Virus record (IMG/VR): IMGVR_UViG_3300043640_000137
Coordinates: 1-64,000 of that record
DNA: 64,000 bases
Reading direction: 5' to 3' (one strand)
Source: a virus
The notes under the pieces are model-generated. The model was not told the origin of the DNA and did not search any database. It saw nothing but the letters and a program-made list of their open reading frames with translations. Of the stretch, positions 56,500 to 64,000 are shown piece by piece; the first letter of the stretch is position 1, and every line of letters starts with the position of its first letter. The position numbers were made by a program, and so were the translations under genes.

Positions 56500-59400
56500 T
56501 CACGCCTTCCGATACCTCTGCCCGCACCAGCCCTCGACGTTGATGGGGCAGCCGGGCAACCATGCTGGTGTCACCATCATCAAGTCCTCGAACTCTCGCT
56601 GCGTGCCGTGGCTCGCTTCGGCTTCCGAGATCACTTCGTCATGGACGGTGAGCACGATCGGATACTGCGCAACCTCGACGCGGCCCATCGCTTCGGCCAG
56701 GATGTCGCGCGAGATCGCCTGCACCACGTTCTCCGTGAGCATGCCGCCGTATGTGCGAATGAAATTCCAACGGCCGCCGAGCTTGCTATCCCGGCCCCAA
56801 TAGCCGATCTGCTTCTTGTTCCAGGGCTTGCCGTCGCGGCCGAACATCTGAACAGTGTCGAGCCGTGGCTCGCGATACCAGAGCTTGCGGCCGTTCGGCA
56901 GCTTGCACGAAAGCCATGTGCCCGCTGCATCTGTCTCGACCTGATACGTGATGCCGTTGAAGTCGAAGGCTCGGCCGGGATACATGACCGCGCTGACCGC
57001 GGCTTCTTCGAGCCCGTACCAAAGCAGCTTCACTTTCGGGAAGCTCTCGCGATAACCGTTGACGAGAAACTGTGCCTGCTCGTCGGTGAGGATGACCTTG
57101 TAGTCTTTCTTCGCCTGCTCTTGCAGCCGTTGCCAGCCCATCTGGTATCCGCAGTTGCTCGCGCAGAGCGGAAGGCCACCGCCGGGCGATCTAACGAAGA
57201 AGCGGTGCCGCGGCCCGCATTCGATCAGATCGTACACGTTCACGGGAGCGTCGGTTGAGCACTTGCTGCGATCGCGTCGCCATGCGGACGTTGCCGATTT
57301 CGTAATTGCCGTCGTTGTTGACGCGATCAATTTCGAGAGAAGGGTTGTTCCAGCCGGCAACCATTTGAATGTCGATAAGGAAGTTGCGCCGATCGAGCCA
57401 GTCGATGCAGACTTGGATTCCTCGCGCGCCGTAGTCGATGAAGCCAGGGTTATCGGAGTTGAGGCATCGGGAGAGCATACCGGCGTGGCGAGAAGCCCAC
57501 ATATTGCGGAGAGTGTCGTCAGGCATGACGTCGCCGTAGCCTTCGTTCTCTCGTATCCACTTCGCAGTCGCTTTCTTAGCGCACGCATTGCATCGCGTGG
57601 TGCGAGCGCTTCGAAGGTTTGAGATGTTGACCTGCGTTTCTGAACCGCAAACGCACACGGCGTAGACAGCGGTGATCCCACCGCGCGGGCCTGCTCGGAA
57701 GCCGGCAATCGTGAGATCGCCCAATCGTGAACCGACTGTTGGTATCTCGCGCTCGCGTTGACGACCGCAGACGCGGGCACCCAATCGTCGGGGGTCATCA
57801 TCATATGATCCGGCGTAACCCCAATCCCCGCTAAGCGGGTTGTCGGTTTCTTTCCTTGGTAATGAGGACCGTCGTGGTTCACCCATTCTTCACCGTCCCA
57901 TACCTTGTCAGCCGTGGTCACATCGACGATACGAATCCAACCTCGATCCGTAAGGACTTCGGTGTCGGCCTCGAAGCAGCCGAGGATCGTGATCTTGCCT
58001 AGCTGCCGCTCGTTCGGGTCTTTCTCTTTGTCGATCGGCCGGTTGTAGAGCTTCTGCGCCATGACGCAGTAGATGTCTGGGCCTTCTTTGCGATCCGACT
58101 TCAGGAAAGCTTCGAGCGCGTCTTCCTCCCCGGCGAGCCACATCGTCACGCGCGCCTCGATCGCGCTGAAGTCGGCGACGCGGTAGGTCTTGCCCTTGGC
58201 CGCGATGAACATGCCGCGAAGCGCAGACGCGATTGCGTCCATCGGATCGCCGTAGAACATCGTGAGCAGATCGGCGCTGCGGCACTTGATGGCCGCGATC
58301 AGGGGCTCGATGCCCTTCTTGACGATCTTCGGGTTGCCACGGGGGAAGTTGTGCGGCTGCACGAGGCGCCCAGCCCAGCGGCCGGTGCCGGCGCCGTGGT
58401 ACTGCATCATCCCGCGAACACGGCCGTCCTCGCACATGCAGTCGATCATGCGCTTCAGCTTCTTCGTCGAGCCGCGCGACAACTGCTGGCGGATACGGAG
58501 GACGCGCTTGACCTTGGGCCACGCCTCGTTGTTCTCGCTGTCGTCCAGCGGTGGGCCGCCGTTGTCGCCGATACCGGCGATCTCGTCCTCGTCCTCTTCC
58601 GGCTCTTCGTCGAAGTCTTCGTCGCCCTGGTCGATCGCTTGCTCGACGATATCCTTCGATAAGCTTTCGAGAATCACGCCGTTCTTCGCCGCCCACTCTT
58701 TGATCTTCGCGACTTGGTTGCCGGTCGTAACCTCGCCGCCCGTCAGAGTCATCAACTCGGCGGTGAGTCTCGTCTCGACGTCGTGAATGATGCTGAGCGC
58801 GGATTGGACCGCTTCGATATCAACGCGAACGCCACGCCAGTTGATCTTTTGGTCGAGTACCCAGATCACGTACTCGGCGTCGTCCATGTCGCCTATCGTT
58901 TGGCCGAGAAGGTCTTCCGCCTCGACGTCTTGATCGCAGTAGTCCTGAAGCGCCTGGAAGAGCGTACGGTCGTCGCCCCATTCGCTCGGCGTCGGCCCGT
59001 TGGCATCCGCCCATAGCGTCGGGATCGGCGGCAGGTTGAGGACCGCTTGGTAATGTGCATCCTTCTGCTCTTGCGTTGGCTTGGGCTTCTTCGGCAGCGG
59101 GTGAACGCCGTGCTGCTCAGCCCACGCGAGGATGTCCGCCTTCAGCGGCTTGCGCGGTTTGCTGAGCTTCTGAAGGAGGTACTTGCCGTGCTTATCTTTC
59201 TGGACGTCGAGATCGAGAACGCGGCCGACTTCATCCAGGCCGAGAGGCAAGGCGCGTTGTGCGCAGCGAGCTTGCGTGTCGTACCAGCGCTTCGGCATCG
59301 GAATGCCGAGCTTCTTGTGCAGTTGGTTCAGCCAGATCGACTGCTCGAACAGCGCGTTGTGCGCCTCGATCGTGCCGCCCTTCTCTACGAAGTCGATGAG

Positions 59401-59589
59401 TTCTTGGGGGAACGGCAGGCCCGGCTTCCACCGGCCACGTTTACCGCCCGGCAGCTTATACGACATCGTTTGGATGTGCGTGGACGGATGCTCGGAATAC
59501 TTCACGGCGCCGACGTTTTTAAGATCAGCCTCACTGCCGGTCTCAAAATCGACGGTGGCGCGATGAGCGCTGAGGAGCCGGTTGCTCAC
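56500..59589 (-). CDS. DNA polymerase I-type replicative polymerase with intein
   Basis: 1029 residues before splicing. A 3'-5' exonuclease domain starts with VDFETG (residues 13-18). Polymerase motif A is ADFSAIE (about 471); motif B is split: QLGKITILG is followed by the intein and then CGYQMG; motif C is HDEV (about 983). GTG 59589 overlaps the stop of the neighbouring gene. Removal of 275 intein residues leaves 754, normal for this phage polymerase. The active-site location of the intein means splicing is required for activity. Confidence 0.85.
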   Translation of the reverse strand: MSNRLLSAHRATVDFETGSEADLKNVGAVKYSEHPSTHIQTMSYKLPGGKRGRWKPGLPFPQELIDFVEKGGTIEAHNALFEQSIWLNQLHKKLGIPMPKRWYDTQARCAQRALPLGLDEVGRVLDLDVQKDKHGKYLLQKLSKPRKPLKADILAWAEQHGVHPLPKKPKPTQEQKDAHYQAVLNLPPIPTLWADANGPTPSEWGDDRTLFQALQDYCDQDVEAEDLLGQTIGDMDDAEYVIWVLDQKINWRGVRVDIEAVQSALSIIHDVETRLTAELMTLTGGEVTTGNQVAKIKEWAAKNGVILESLSKDIVEQAIDQGDEDFDEEPEEDEDEIAGIGDNGGPPLDDSENNEAWPKVKRVLRIRQQLSRGSTKKLKRMIDCMCEDGRVRGMMQYHGAGTGRWAGRLVQPHNFPRGNPKIVKKGIEPLIAAIKCRSADLLTMFYGDPMDAIASALRGMFIAAKGKTYRVADFSAIEARVTMWLAGEEDALEAFLKSDRKEGPDIYCVMAQKLYNRPIDKEKDPNERQLGKITILGCFEADTEVLTDRGWIRIVDVTTADKVWDGEEWVNHDGPHYQGKKPTTRLAGIGVTPDHMMMTPDDWVPASAVVNASARYQQSVHDWAISRLPASEQARAVGSPLSTPCAFAVQKRRSTSQTFEALAPRDAMRALRKRLRSGYERTKATATSCLTTLSAICGLLATPVCSPDASTPITLASSTTAREESKSASTGSIGATSLSTFKWLPAGTTLLSKLIASTTTAITKSATSAWRRDRSKCSTDAPVNVYDLIECGPRHRFFVRSPGGGLPLCASNCGYQMGWQRLQEQAKKDYKVILTDEQAQFLVNGYRESFPKVKLLWYGLEEAAVSAVMYPGRAFDFNGITYQVETDAAGTWLSCKLPNGRKLWYREPRLDTVQMFGRDGKPWNKKQIGYWGRDSKLGGRWNFIRTYGGMLTENVVQAISRDILAEAMGRVEVAQYPIVLTVHDEVISEAEASHGTQREFEDLMMVTPAWLPGCPINVEGWCGQRYRKA
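57154..57978 (-). mobile_element. intein in polymerase motif B
   Basis: Residues 538-812 of the polymerase. It begins CFEADTEVLTDRGWIRIVDV and carries block B as TPDH (near residue 602); it ends VYDLIECGPRHRFFV ... CASN followed by Cys+1. These are the N- and C-terminal splicing blocks of a Cys1/Asn-type intein. Only about 75 N-terminal and 35 C-terminal residues look like real intein sequence; the middle is Ser/Thr/Arg/Ala-rich and coincides with the HNH gene in another frame. Confidence 0.75.
57191..57886 (-). CDS. HNH-type homing endonuclease nested out of frame in the intein
   Basis: Open frame of 231 residues in a frame different from the polymerase; convincing protein from about residue 53. 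GSRLGDLTIAGF, the CVCG and CNAC pairs, then YGARGIQVCIDWLDRRNFL and LEIDRVNNDGNYEIGNVRMA form the recognised core of free-standing homing endonucleases ([20 protein letters not shown] type). The true start is uncertain: ATG 57886 is the only ATG; TTG codons lie near the domain. The last 25 residues overlap the intein C-block. Confidence 0.65.
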   Translation of the reverse strand: MGEPRRSSLPRKETDNPLSGDWGYAGSYDDDPRRLGARVCGRQREREIPTVGSRLGDLTIAGFRAGPRGGITAVYAVCVCGSETQVNISNLRSARTTRCNACAKKATAKWIRENEGYGDVMPDDTLRNMWASRHAGMLSRCLNSDNPGFIDYGARGIQVCIDWLDRRNFLIDIQMVAGWNNPSLEIDRVNNDGNYEIGNVRMATRSQQVLNRRSRERVRSDRMRAAAPLLR

Positions 59590-59909
59590 GGGTACGCGCC
59601 CGATGACATGTTTTCGGCGACGGATCGCACGCGGCTCGGATAGTCCTCTTCCTTCAAGTTGAACCCGGTGCCGGCTCTCAGCGAGGCGGTGTCAACCAAG
59701 TCCATGTTGAAGTGATCGACTTCGAGCGAGTCCATCGCGTCGAGCAGATCGTGGCAGAGCTTGTCATAGAACTCATCCGAGACAAGTGACTCGTTCAGGT
59801 GATAGTAGGCGTAGCTCGTGACCAGATACCAAGGCACGAGCATCGACGGCCCGTAGTTGAGCACGGCGACCTCGCACAGGCTCTCGATCTTCTCGCGGTC
59901 AATCGCCAT
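59586..59909 (-). CDS. hypothetical protein with ligase-like N-terminal pattern
   Basis: 107 residues. LVTSYAYYHLNESLVSDEFYDKLCHDLL resembles the Y-x-YY-x-x-SDxxYD segment of domain Ia of NAD-dependent DNA ligases, here as a small stand-alone protein. Whether this is homology is unsure. Coupled to polymerase and the next gene by overlaps. Confidence 0.45.
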   Translation of the reverse strand: MAIDREKIESLCEVAVLNYGPSMLVPWYLVTSYAYYHLNESLVSDEFYDKLCHDLLDAMDSLEVDHFNMDLVDTASLRAGTGFNLKEEDYPSRVRSVAENMSSGAYP

Positions 59910-60156
59910 GACGCAGCGCCTTGATCGCTTTGCTCACGCCTGCGAGAGCCTTTGCGCGGCGTCGAGCGGCCGTGCGTCGCCGGTCCTCGCGAACACTCAT
60001 CTCAATGTGTCGGGATCGAAGGCGGAACCGGAGCGTGTGGACCTTCGTGCAGTCGCAGCAGCAAAAGCGGAACCCCTTGCGTGATGGCTGAAGCCAATAG
60101 CCCTCGGGCTTCTCCACGCCGTCTACGAACACCACGTACTGCTTTTTACGTGCCAT
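59899..60156 (-). CDS. small basic protein with Cys cluster
   Basis: 85 residues. KGFRFCCCDCTKVHTLRFRLRSRHIEMSVRED looks like a zinc-binding beta unit; the C-terminus is Arg/Ala-rich and helical (RRRTAARRRAKALAGVSKAI). Nucleic-acid binding is plausible. Confidence 0.55.
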   Translation of the reverse strand: MARKKQYVVFVDGVEKPEGYWLQPSRKGFRFCCCDCTKVHTLRFRLRSRHIEMSVREDRRRTAARRRAKALAGVSKAIKALRHGD

Positions 60157-60285
60157 GGTGCGCGCGTCTCCGGGAAAGGAAAAGGTGAGCGGCTAATGGA
60201 GTTGCACCACTTAGCCCGGATATAGGCCACCGCTCGCAGTTTGGGTCTCACCCTTGGGAGGAATAATGAGACCGCCTTCGTTAAA

Positions 60286-60534
60286 TCAGTCGAGATGGAT
60301 CAGCGTGACTTCCGTCGTCGCGTTGCAATTCACCGCGTCGTAATGGCCGAAGCTCTTGACGTGAACGACGTGCGGCGTAGTCGTGTCCGGCACGAGGTCA
60401 ATGTCTGCGAGGATGATGCTACGAACTTGCGGCGGGATACCGTTGTCGAGGACGTGAACGCCGTCCTTCTCCGTGAGCAGCGCCGTGTACGCCGCAGCTT
60501 TCGAGGAGAAGTATTTGTCGATATTCCACGACAT
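60286..60534 (-). CDS. hypothetical small protein
   Basis: 82 residues from ATG 60534, six bases after GGAG. SWNIDKYFSSKAAAYTALLTEKDG, then beta strands ending VTLIHLD. Downstream, 60157-60285 has no convincing gene; GGTCTCA and TGAGACC (60242-60273) can form a hairpin there. Confidence 0.5.
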   Translation of the reverse strand: MSWNIDKYFSSKAAAYTALLTEKDGVHVLDNGIPPQVRSIILADIDLVPDTTTPHVVHVKSFGHYDAVNCNATTEVTLIHLD

Positions 60535-60659
60535 GACGATCTCCGGGTTTGGAAAAAAGCGCGGAGGGCTTCGCACCCTGCCTTGCCGACCCTCGTGTCG
60601 GTTGCACTTCCTGAGCCTTACGAGCGCAGGAGCGGGTCTTCTTCCGGTCGAGACCGGAT

Positions 60660-61376
60660 TTAGAACGGGATTTCGTCGTCGAGGCCGGCCATCGGGTTGT
60701 GCTCGGACTTGCCGCCCTGCACACCGTCGAACCGGCTCATGAGACCGCCGCCGCCACCGCCGATCGGATCGCCGGTACGCACGAGACGGGCCGAGTTGAT
60801 GTAGAACTTCAGGAACTTGCCCTGAGCGGTCTTCGTCGCCTTGACCACGATCTCGCCGATGCCGTAGCCACCGCCGCGGAACGCCTGCTTGGCTTTCGCC
60901 ATATCGACGTCCGAAGCACGGTTCAGCGTGACCACCTTGCCACCGTCACGCATCGAGAGCAGCGGCGGGTAGTCCTGGTTGGCCGAGACCTTGATGATCT
61001 TCATGCCCTTGTAGTGGCTGAAGTCAGCGACCTTCTTCTTCTCGGCAGCCGCCTTCTCTTTCTTCTCGGCGAGTTGATCGCCGTCGATGATCGGCCAGTT
61101 GAGTTCGCTGGCAGCGACCGCTTCTTTGACGTTGATGTCGGGCCATTCCTCTTTCGCGACTGCGACGAGCATAAGCGCGAGGGAGACCTCGACGAGATTG
61201 CCGTTCTGATCTTCCAGGAATTTGCCGATCATGTCGGGCTTCAGGATAAGCTCCGACGAGAAGGTAGGATCGCCCTTGGCCTTGCCATTCTCTTCGTAGG
61301 CTTTGGCCGTAACGAGGGAGTTCGAGTAACAGAACCGAACCTCCGGGGTAAGCAAGCGTCGTGATGCACCAGCCAT
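60660..61376 (-). CDS. single-stranded DNA-binding protein, Enc34/DUF2815-like
   Basis: 238 residues, ATG seven bases after GGAG. RFCYSNSLVTAKAYEENGKAKGDPTF and YPPLLSMRDGGKVV, then a strand-rich part with GEIVVKATKTAQGKFLKFYINSARLV match DUF2815 SSB proteins. The acidic tail ending DDEIPF is like that of bacterial SSB and would recruit replication partners. Confidence 0.75.
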   Translation of the reverse strand: MAGASRRLLTPEVRFCYSNSLVTAKAYEENGKAKGDPTFSSELILKPDMIGKFLEDQNGNLVEVSLALMLVAVAKEEWPDINVKEAVAASELNWPIIDGDQLAEKKEKAAAEKKKVADFSHYKGMKIIKVSANQDYPPLLSMRDGGKVVTLNRASDVDMAKAKQAFRGGGYGIGEIVVKATKTAQGKFLKFYINSARLVRTGDPIGGGGGGLMSRFDGVQGGKSEHNPMAGLDDEIPF

Positions 61377-61436
61377 GTCAGTTCTCCAAGGTCATTAAGT
61401 TGAAAAAGCCAAATGAGTAAATTCAGCTTGTCCAGA

Positions 61437-61483
61437 TTTCTATGCTAGTTTCCCCGACTGGTCAAGCTATTTTAAGTAGCTTG
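61437..61483 (-). promoter_or_regulatory. promoter of the SSB gene with motif palindrome
   Basis: On the minus strand TTGACC (plus 61460-61465), 17 bases, TAGAAA (plus 61437-61442). CAAGCTA and TAGCTTG arms (plus 61463-61483) overlap the upstream edge of the -35 box; the palindrome centre is TTTTAAG. Confidence 0.65.
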
Positions 61484-61489
61484 GAAGGG

Positions 61490-61621
61490 TTAATTTTTGG
61501 GGCGGCTCTTGACCAGCTTGCGGTGGTACTGCCGGGCCTCGTACCAGCGGCGCACCCACACGGGACGCGTGCCCGAGCCCGAGACGTTGATCCACATGAA
61601 GGGACGCTGGCGACAGACCAT
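61490..61621 (-). CDS. small basic protein
   Basis: 43 residues from ATG 61621, 15 bases after the previous stop. Trp- and Arg-rich (FMWINVSGSGTRPVWVRRWYEARQYHRKLVKSRPKN overall character). It lies between the 70-residue gene and the SSB promoter. Confidence 0.45.
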   Translation of the reverse strand: MVCRQRPFMWINVSGSGTRPVWVRRWYEARQYHRKLVKSRPKN

Positions 61622-61636
61622 GATCAGCAGAGCGGC

Positions 61637-61849
61637 TTACGGCAGATCGGGCAGTGTCGTGTCTCCGGGCACCAGTAGCAGGCGCCGCCGAAGGCGTGCC
61701 TCACCCTCTGCCACCAACTGAATGATCGCATCGTTCGTCTCCACATCTAAACCGGCGTCTTCGAGTAGACCGAGAACCGTTTCTTCCAATGTGCTTGGCG
61801 CGTTGTCGGGTTCGTTCGGTCCTGCGTCATCAAAACGACGAGCAGTCAT
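61637..61849 (-). CDS. hypothetical small acidic protein
   Basis: 70 residues, overlapping the previous gene by four bases. Acidic helix (TLEETVLGLLEDAGLDVETNDAIIQLVAEGEARLRRRLLL). No family was recognised. Confidence 0.55.
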   Translation of the reverse strand: MTARRFDDAGPNEPDNAPSTLEETVLGLLEDAGLDVETNDAIIQLVAEGEARLRRRLLLVPGDTTLPDLP

Positions 61850-63132
61850 TCGGGGATGTCCACGCCGCGCAGCCGATCTTCCGTGAGCATCACGTCGAAC
61901 TTGCTCATGAGAGGCACATGCGCCTCGCGCTTATCATCGTCTCGCGCCAGCGTCAGGCCGCTATCGGGCATGTAGCCCCACACGCGAACGAATTTACTGG
62001 CGCCGTCGAGGTTCTTTTCAAGCTGTGCCGGCGAGAGGAGTGCTGGCTTCGTGAACGCTTCGTCGCCCCACTTCGCGCGTGCTGCGTCATCGACGCTGAC
62101 GACGGACTTCGTGCCATCTTCGGCCGTGATCTCCATCGACTTTTTGTAGACGCGGTTTGCTTTCTGCTTCACAAGCTTGTGGCCCTTGACCGTAGAGCCG
62201 CTGAGCGCGCGTCGCAGCGCTTCTTCCTGCATGCGTTCAAGTTGCCGGCGGATGATGTCGCCCTTGACCAGGAAATCACCAAGCTCTTCGTCGGTCAGCG
62301 TCTCGGGGTCGCTGGCGATGTTGAAGTTGGAAAGCTCGCTGTTCACCAGCGGGCAAGAGTTGGCATACTTCGCGGGGCAGAAGCGGCACCACTTGCCCAG
62401 CGTGAGCAGCGCATCGGGATCGCGGGTGTCCTGCATCGCCGGCACGGCTTCGTTCTCGAACCAGCCTGTGATCGCGGCAGCCGTGGTCTCGAACTCGCGG
62501 ATGCGGCCTTTCGGATGCGGCATGCGCGGCTGCACGATCGTCAGGATGACCTTCTCGACGTCGGCGGCGCCGGGCAGGTTCTCGATCGCCAGTGCGGCGT
62601 AGTATTTCGGTTGCGGGTAATCCGGCTCGACGCAGACCATGCCGTTCTTGTAGTCGATGACGTAGAGCAGCTTCAGCTTGCGGACGTGCAGCATGCAGTC
62701 CGACGTGCCGTAGGCATCTTCGTCGAGGACGGAGCCCATGCCTTTTTCGACATATAGCACCGGATCGAAGTCTTTATACTTCGTGATGAGATCGCGGATA
62801 TAGGTGAGATACCGCTGCACGGAGTCAGCCATCTCTTGGTCGCACTCGAAGGTCCAGTCATCGACCTTCAGCTTCGTGCCCATGTGCTCCCAGGCTTCGG
62901 TGCCGGCGTCGAGGGATGTCTGGCAGATCGTGTGTGCGGCAGTACCGAGCGCAGCGGCCGGGGAGCCACGCTGCATCAATTCGGGGCTGGCCTGCGTGAG
63001 CTTGCGAATGAGGTTATTGCTGCCCTTGCAGTGCATCCAGCGATCCGCGCTGCTGGCGCCGACCTTGGAGTGATGAATCTCTTCGACCTTGACGAGCGGG
63101 GCAAGGGACGAAAGGTTGGCGCCGTCAGGCAT
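61846..63132 (-). CDS. DUF2800 PD-(D/E)XK nuclease-like protein
   Basis: 428 residues. SKVGASSADRWMHCKGS at the start, VIDYKNGMV (about residue 157, the D-(D/E)xK-like core), YAALAIENL and the CRFCPAKYANSC cluster (about 247-258) are the hallmarks of DUF2800, related to Cas4/RecB nucleases with a possible Fe-S cluster. The C-terminal third is helical and charged. Next to SSB, it probably acts in recombination or replication. Confidence 0.75.
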   Translation of the reverse strand: MPDGANLSSLAPLVKVEEIHHSKVGASSADRWMHCKGSNNLIRKLTQASPELMQRGSPAAALGTAAHTICQTSLDAGTEAWEHMGTKLKVDDWTFECDQEMADSVQRYLTYIRDLITKYKDFDPVLYVEKGMGSVLDEDAYGTSDCMLHVRKLKLLYVIDYKNGMVCVEPDYPQPKYYAALAIENLPGAADVEKVILTIVQPRMPHPKGRIREFETTAAAITGWFENEAVPAMQDTRDPDALLTLGKWCRFCPAKYANSCPLVNSELSNFNIASDPETLTDEELGDFLVKGDIIRRQLERMQEEALRRALSGSTVKGHKLVKQKANRVYKKSMEITAEDGTKSVVSVDDAARAKWGDEAFTKPALLSPAQLEKNLDGASKFVRVWGYMPDSGLTLARDDDKREAHVPLMSKFDVMLTEDRLRGVDIPE

Positions 63133-63431
63133 TAGACCACTCCTGCTGAGGCTGCGCTGACGCGCGTCCAGACGATGGCATTGTGGCCACTCTCGTTCGG
63201 ACGGCGCTCTCCCGTGTCGATCACGTCCCCGCTATGCACGAGTTCGCTGACGCGTGGTCGGATCGCCAGGATGCTTCTGCCTATATCGGCAGCGATCTCA
63301 TCGGCGGTCATGCGCCGGCCGGTAAGAACGTCGCTGACGCGATCTCGAAGGTTGCTCGCTCGCGGTGCGATAGCCGCCGCTGCGATTGCGGAAGTCTCGC
63401 GGGCTTTGAACCCAGGCTCGTTCGGATACAT
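63132..63431 (-). CDS. winged-helix protein
   Basis: 99 residues from ATG 63431, six bases after GGGAG; ATG 63437 is an alternative. LRDRVSDVLTGRRMTADEIAADIGRSILAIRPRVSELVHSG looks like a winged helix, followed by a wing (IDTGERRPNESGHNAIVW). Replication or regulation is likely. Confidence 0.6.
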   Translation of the reverse strand: MYPNEPGFKARETSAIAAAAIAPRASNLRDRVSDVLTGRRMTADEIAADIGRSILAIRPRVSELVHSGDVIDTGERRPNESGHNAIVWTRVSAASAGVV

Positions 63432-63551
63432 CGTCATCTCCCTGTTGGCGCCCATCTCCCCAGGAGCCCGCCGCTGTGCCTAGACGGTGGTCCCTTGTCG
63501 GGGCCGGCTAGAGCGGTGTTGCTCCTGGGGCGGGACTTCTGAGCGGCGGCT

Positions 63552-64000
63552 TTACGCCATCGCCTCCATCTCGATCTCGTCCTTCACGGTCTGAAGATCG
63601 GCCTCGGGCAGTTCCGAGGTACGAGCAACGCCGTGCTGTGCGAGGATGTCTTTGATCTTCGCGACCGCGACCTTCTTGCTCTGCACGGTCTTCGTGATGA
63701 ACGCCTGCAAGCCATCGGCCGTCAGCTTGTCATCGTCGCCCGCCGCAGCGCCTTTGCCCGCATTCTGCGTCGTCGGCGCCGGATCGTCGGGGATGTCGCT
63801 CGCCGCGGCGCCGTTGGCGGCCGGCTTCGTGGTTGCAGCGGCGCCCTTGCCGGCAGTCGTGTCATCCGGGATTTCATCGACGGCCGGGTCTTTACGTTCG
63901 CCGCCCGTGCTGATGTTGTCCGGCTTCGGCGCCGCCTCGGCCGGCACTTCGCCCGAAGTGCCCTTCGGCGCCTTGTCGGCCTTCGGAGGCTTGTCGGCCT
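63552..64000 (-). CDS. partial gene, C-terminal part only
   Basis: The frame stays open to the right edge, so the start is outside. Low-complexity Ala/Pro/Lys/Gly linkers (KPPKADKAPKG, TTKPAANGAAASD, two copies of IPDD) precede a helical domain (LQAFITKTVQSKKVAVAKIKDILAQHGVARTSEL). The helical part resembles C-terminal domains of phage recombination proteins, but this is a weak impression. Confidence 0.5.
   Translation of the reverse strand, partial: ADKPPKADKAPKGTSGEVPAEAAPKPDNISTGGERKDPAVDEIPDDTTAGKGAAATTKPAANGAAASDIPDDPAPTTQNAGKGAAAGDDDKLTADGLQAFITKTVQSKKVAVAKIKDILAQHGVARTSELPEADLQTVKDEIEMEAMA

Noticed and set aside
60157-60258. Small minus-strand frame beginning GTG after AAGG (about 40 residues)
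   Set aside because: It runs out of frame into the next gene, with an ordinary-looking but unsupported sequence; evidence too thin to list.

Overview
The window looks like part of the genome of a temperate siphovirus-type phage, more than 64 kb long, from an alphaproteobacterium (GC-rich, probably Rhizobiales). The evidence is a complete head and long-tail gene set, a tail-tip module of the kind shared with gene transfer agents (DUF2460, BR0599/DUF2163, NlpC/P60 and large hub proteins), a lysis cassette, and an integrase module containing what looks like an uninterrupted attP with a tRNA 3' fragment. Phage genes lie on both sides of attP, so this appears to be the phage form of the genome and not an integrated copy. 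The host assignment is an inference.

Layout. (1) 110-4354, minus strand: about 14 tightly packed, mostly unrecognised small genes with GGAGTC-type ribosome binding sites. (2) 4361-6226: a large non-coding control region with 95-bp tandem repeats, a recurring 20-bp dyad, clustered TTAACC words and a long hairpin. It lies between the divergent left and right transcription units. (3) 6227-11483, plus: a GNAT acetyltransferase and small accessory genes, with one minus-strand gene at 9562-9882. (4) 11508-43429, plus: virion and lysis genes: fibre/propeller proteins, large terminase, portal, small-terminase-like protein, scaffold, major capsid, head-tail connectors, tail tube, frameshifted tail chaperones, tape measure, tail tip, fibres, holin candidate, spanins and endolysin. 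(5) 43437-44225: terminator and attP. (6) 44209-64000, minus: zinc ribbon, integrase, excisionase-like protein, many small genes, a nucleotide-metabolism group (dNTP diphosphohydrolase-like, dCMP deaminase, two deoxyribosyltransferase-like proteins, a MazG-like protein), a metallophosphoesterase, RuvC-like resolvase, DNA methyltransferase, an intein-containing DNA polymerase I, an SSB-like protein and a DUF2800 nuclease. The last gene runs off the right edge.

A half-site AGCTACTT/AGCTACATT recurs beside or inside TTGACA-like promoters in the left, structural and replication blocks. This ties the three blocks to one replicon and suggests one phage-wide regulator.

The most unusual observations are two cases in which a gene lies out of frame inside another open gene: an HNH endonuclease inside the intein of the DNA polymerase, and an 84-residue gene inside the gene after the major capsid protein. 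Others are the repeat-rich control region, the recurrent operator, a 20-residue repeat shared by two distant fibre genes, and a 19-bp leader element shared by the capsid gene and a second late operon. All calls were made by eye from sequence, without database searches.
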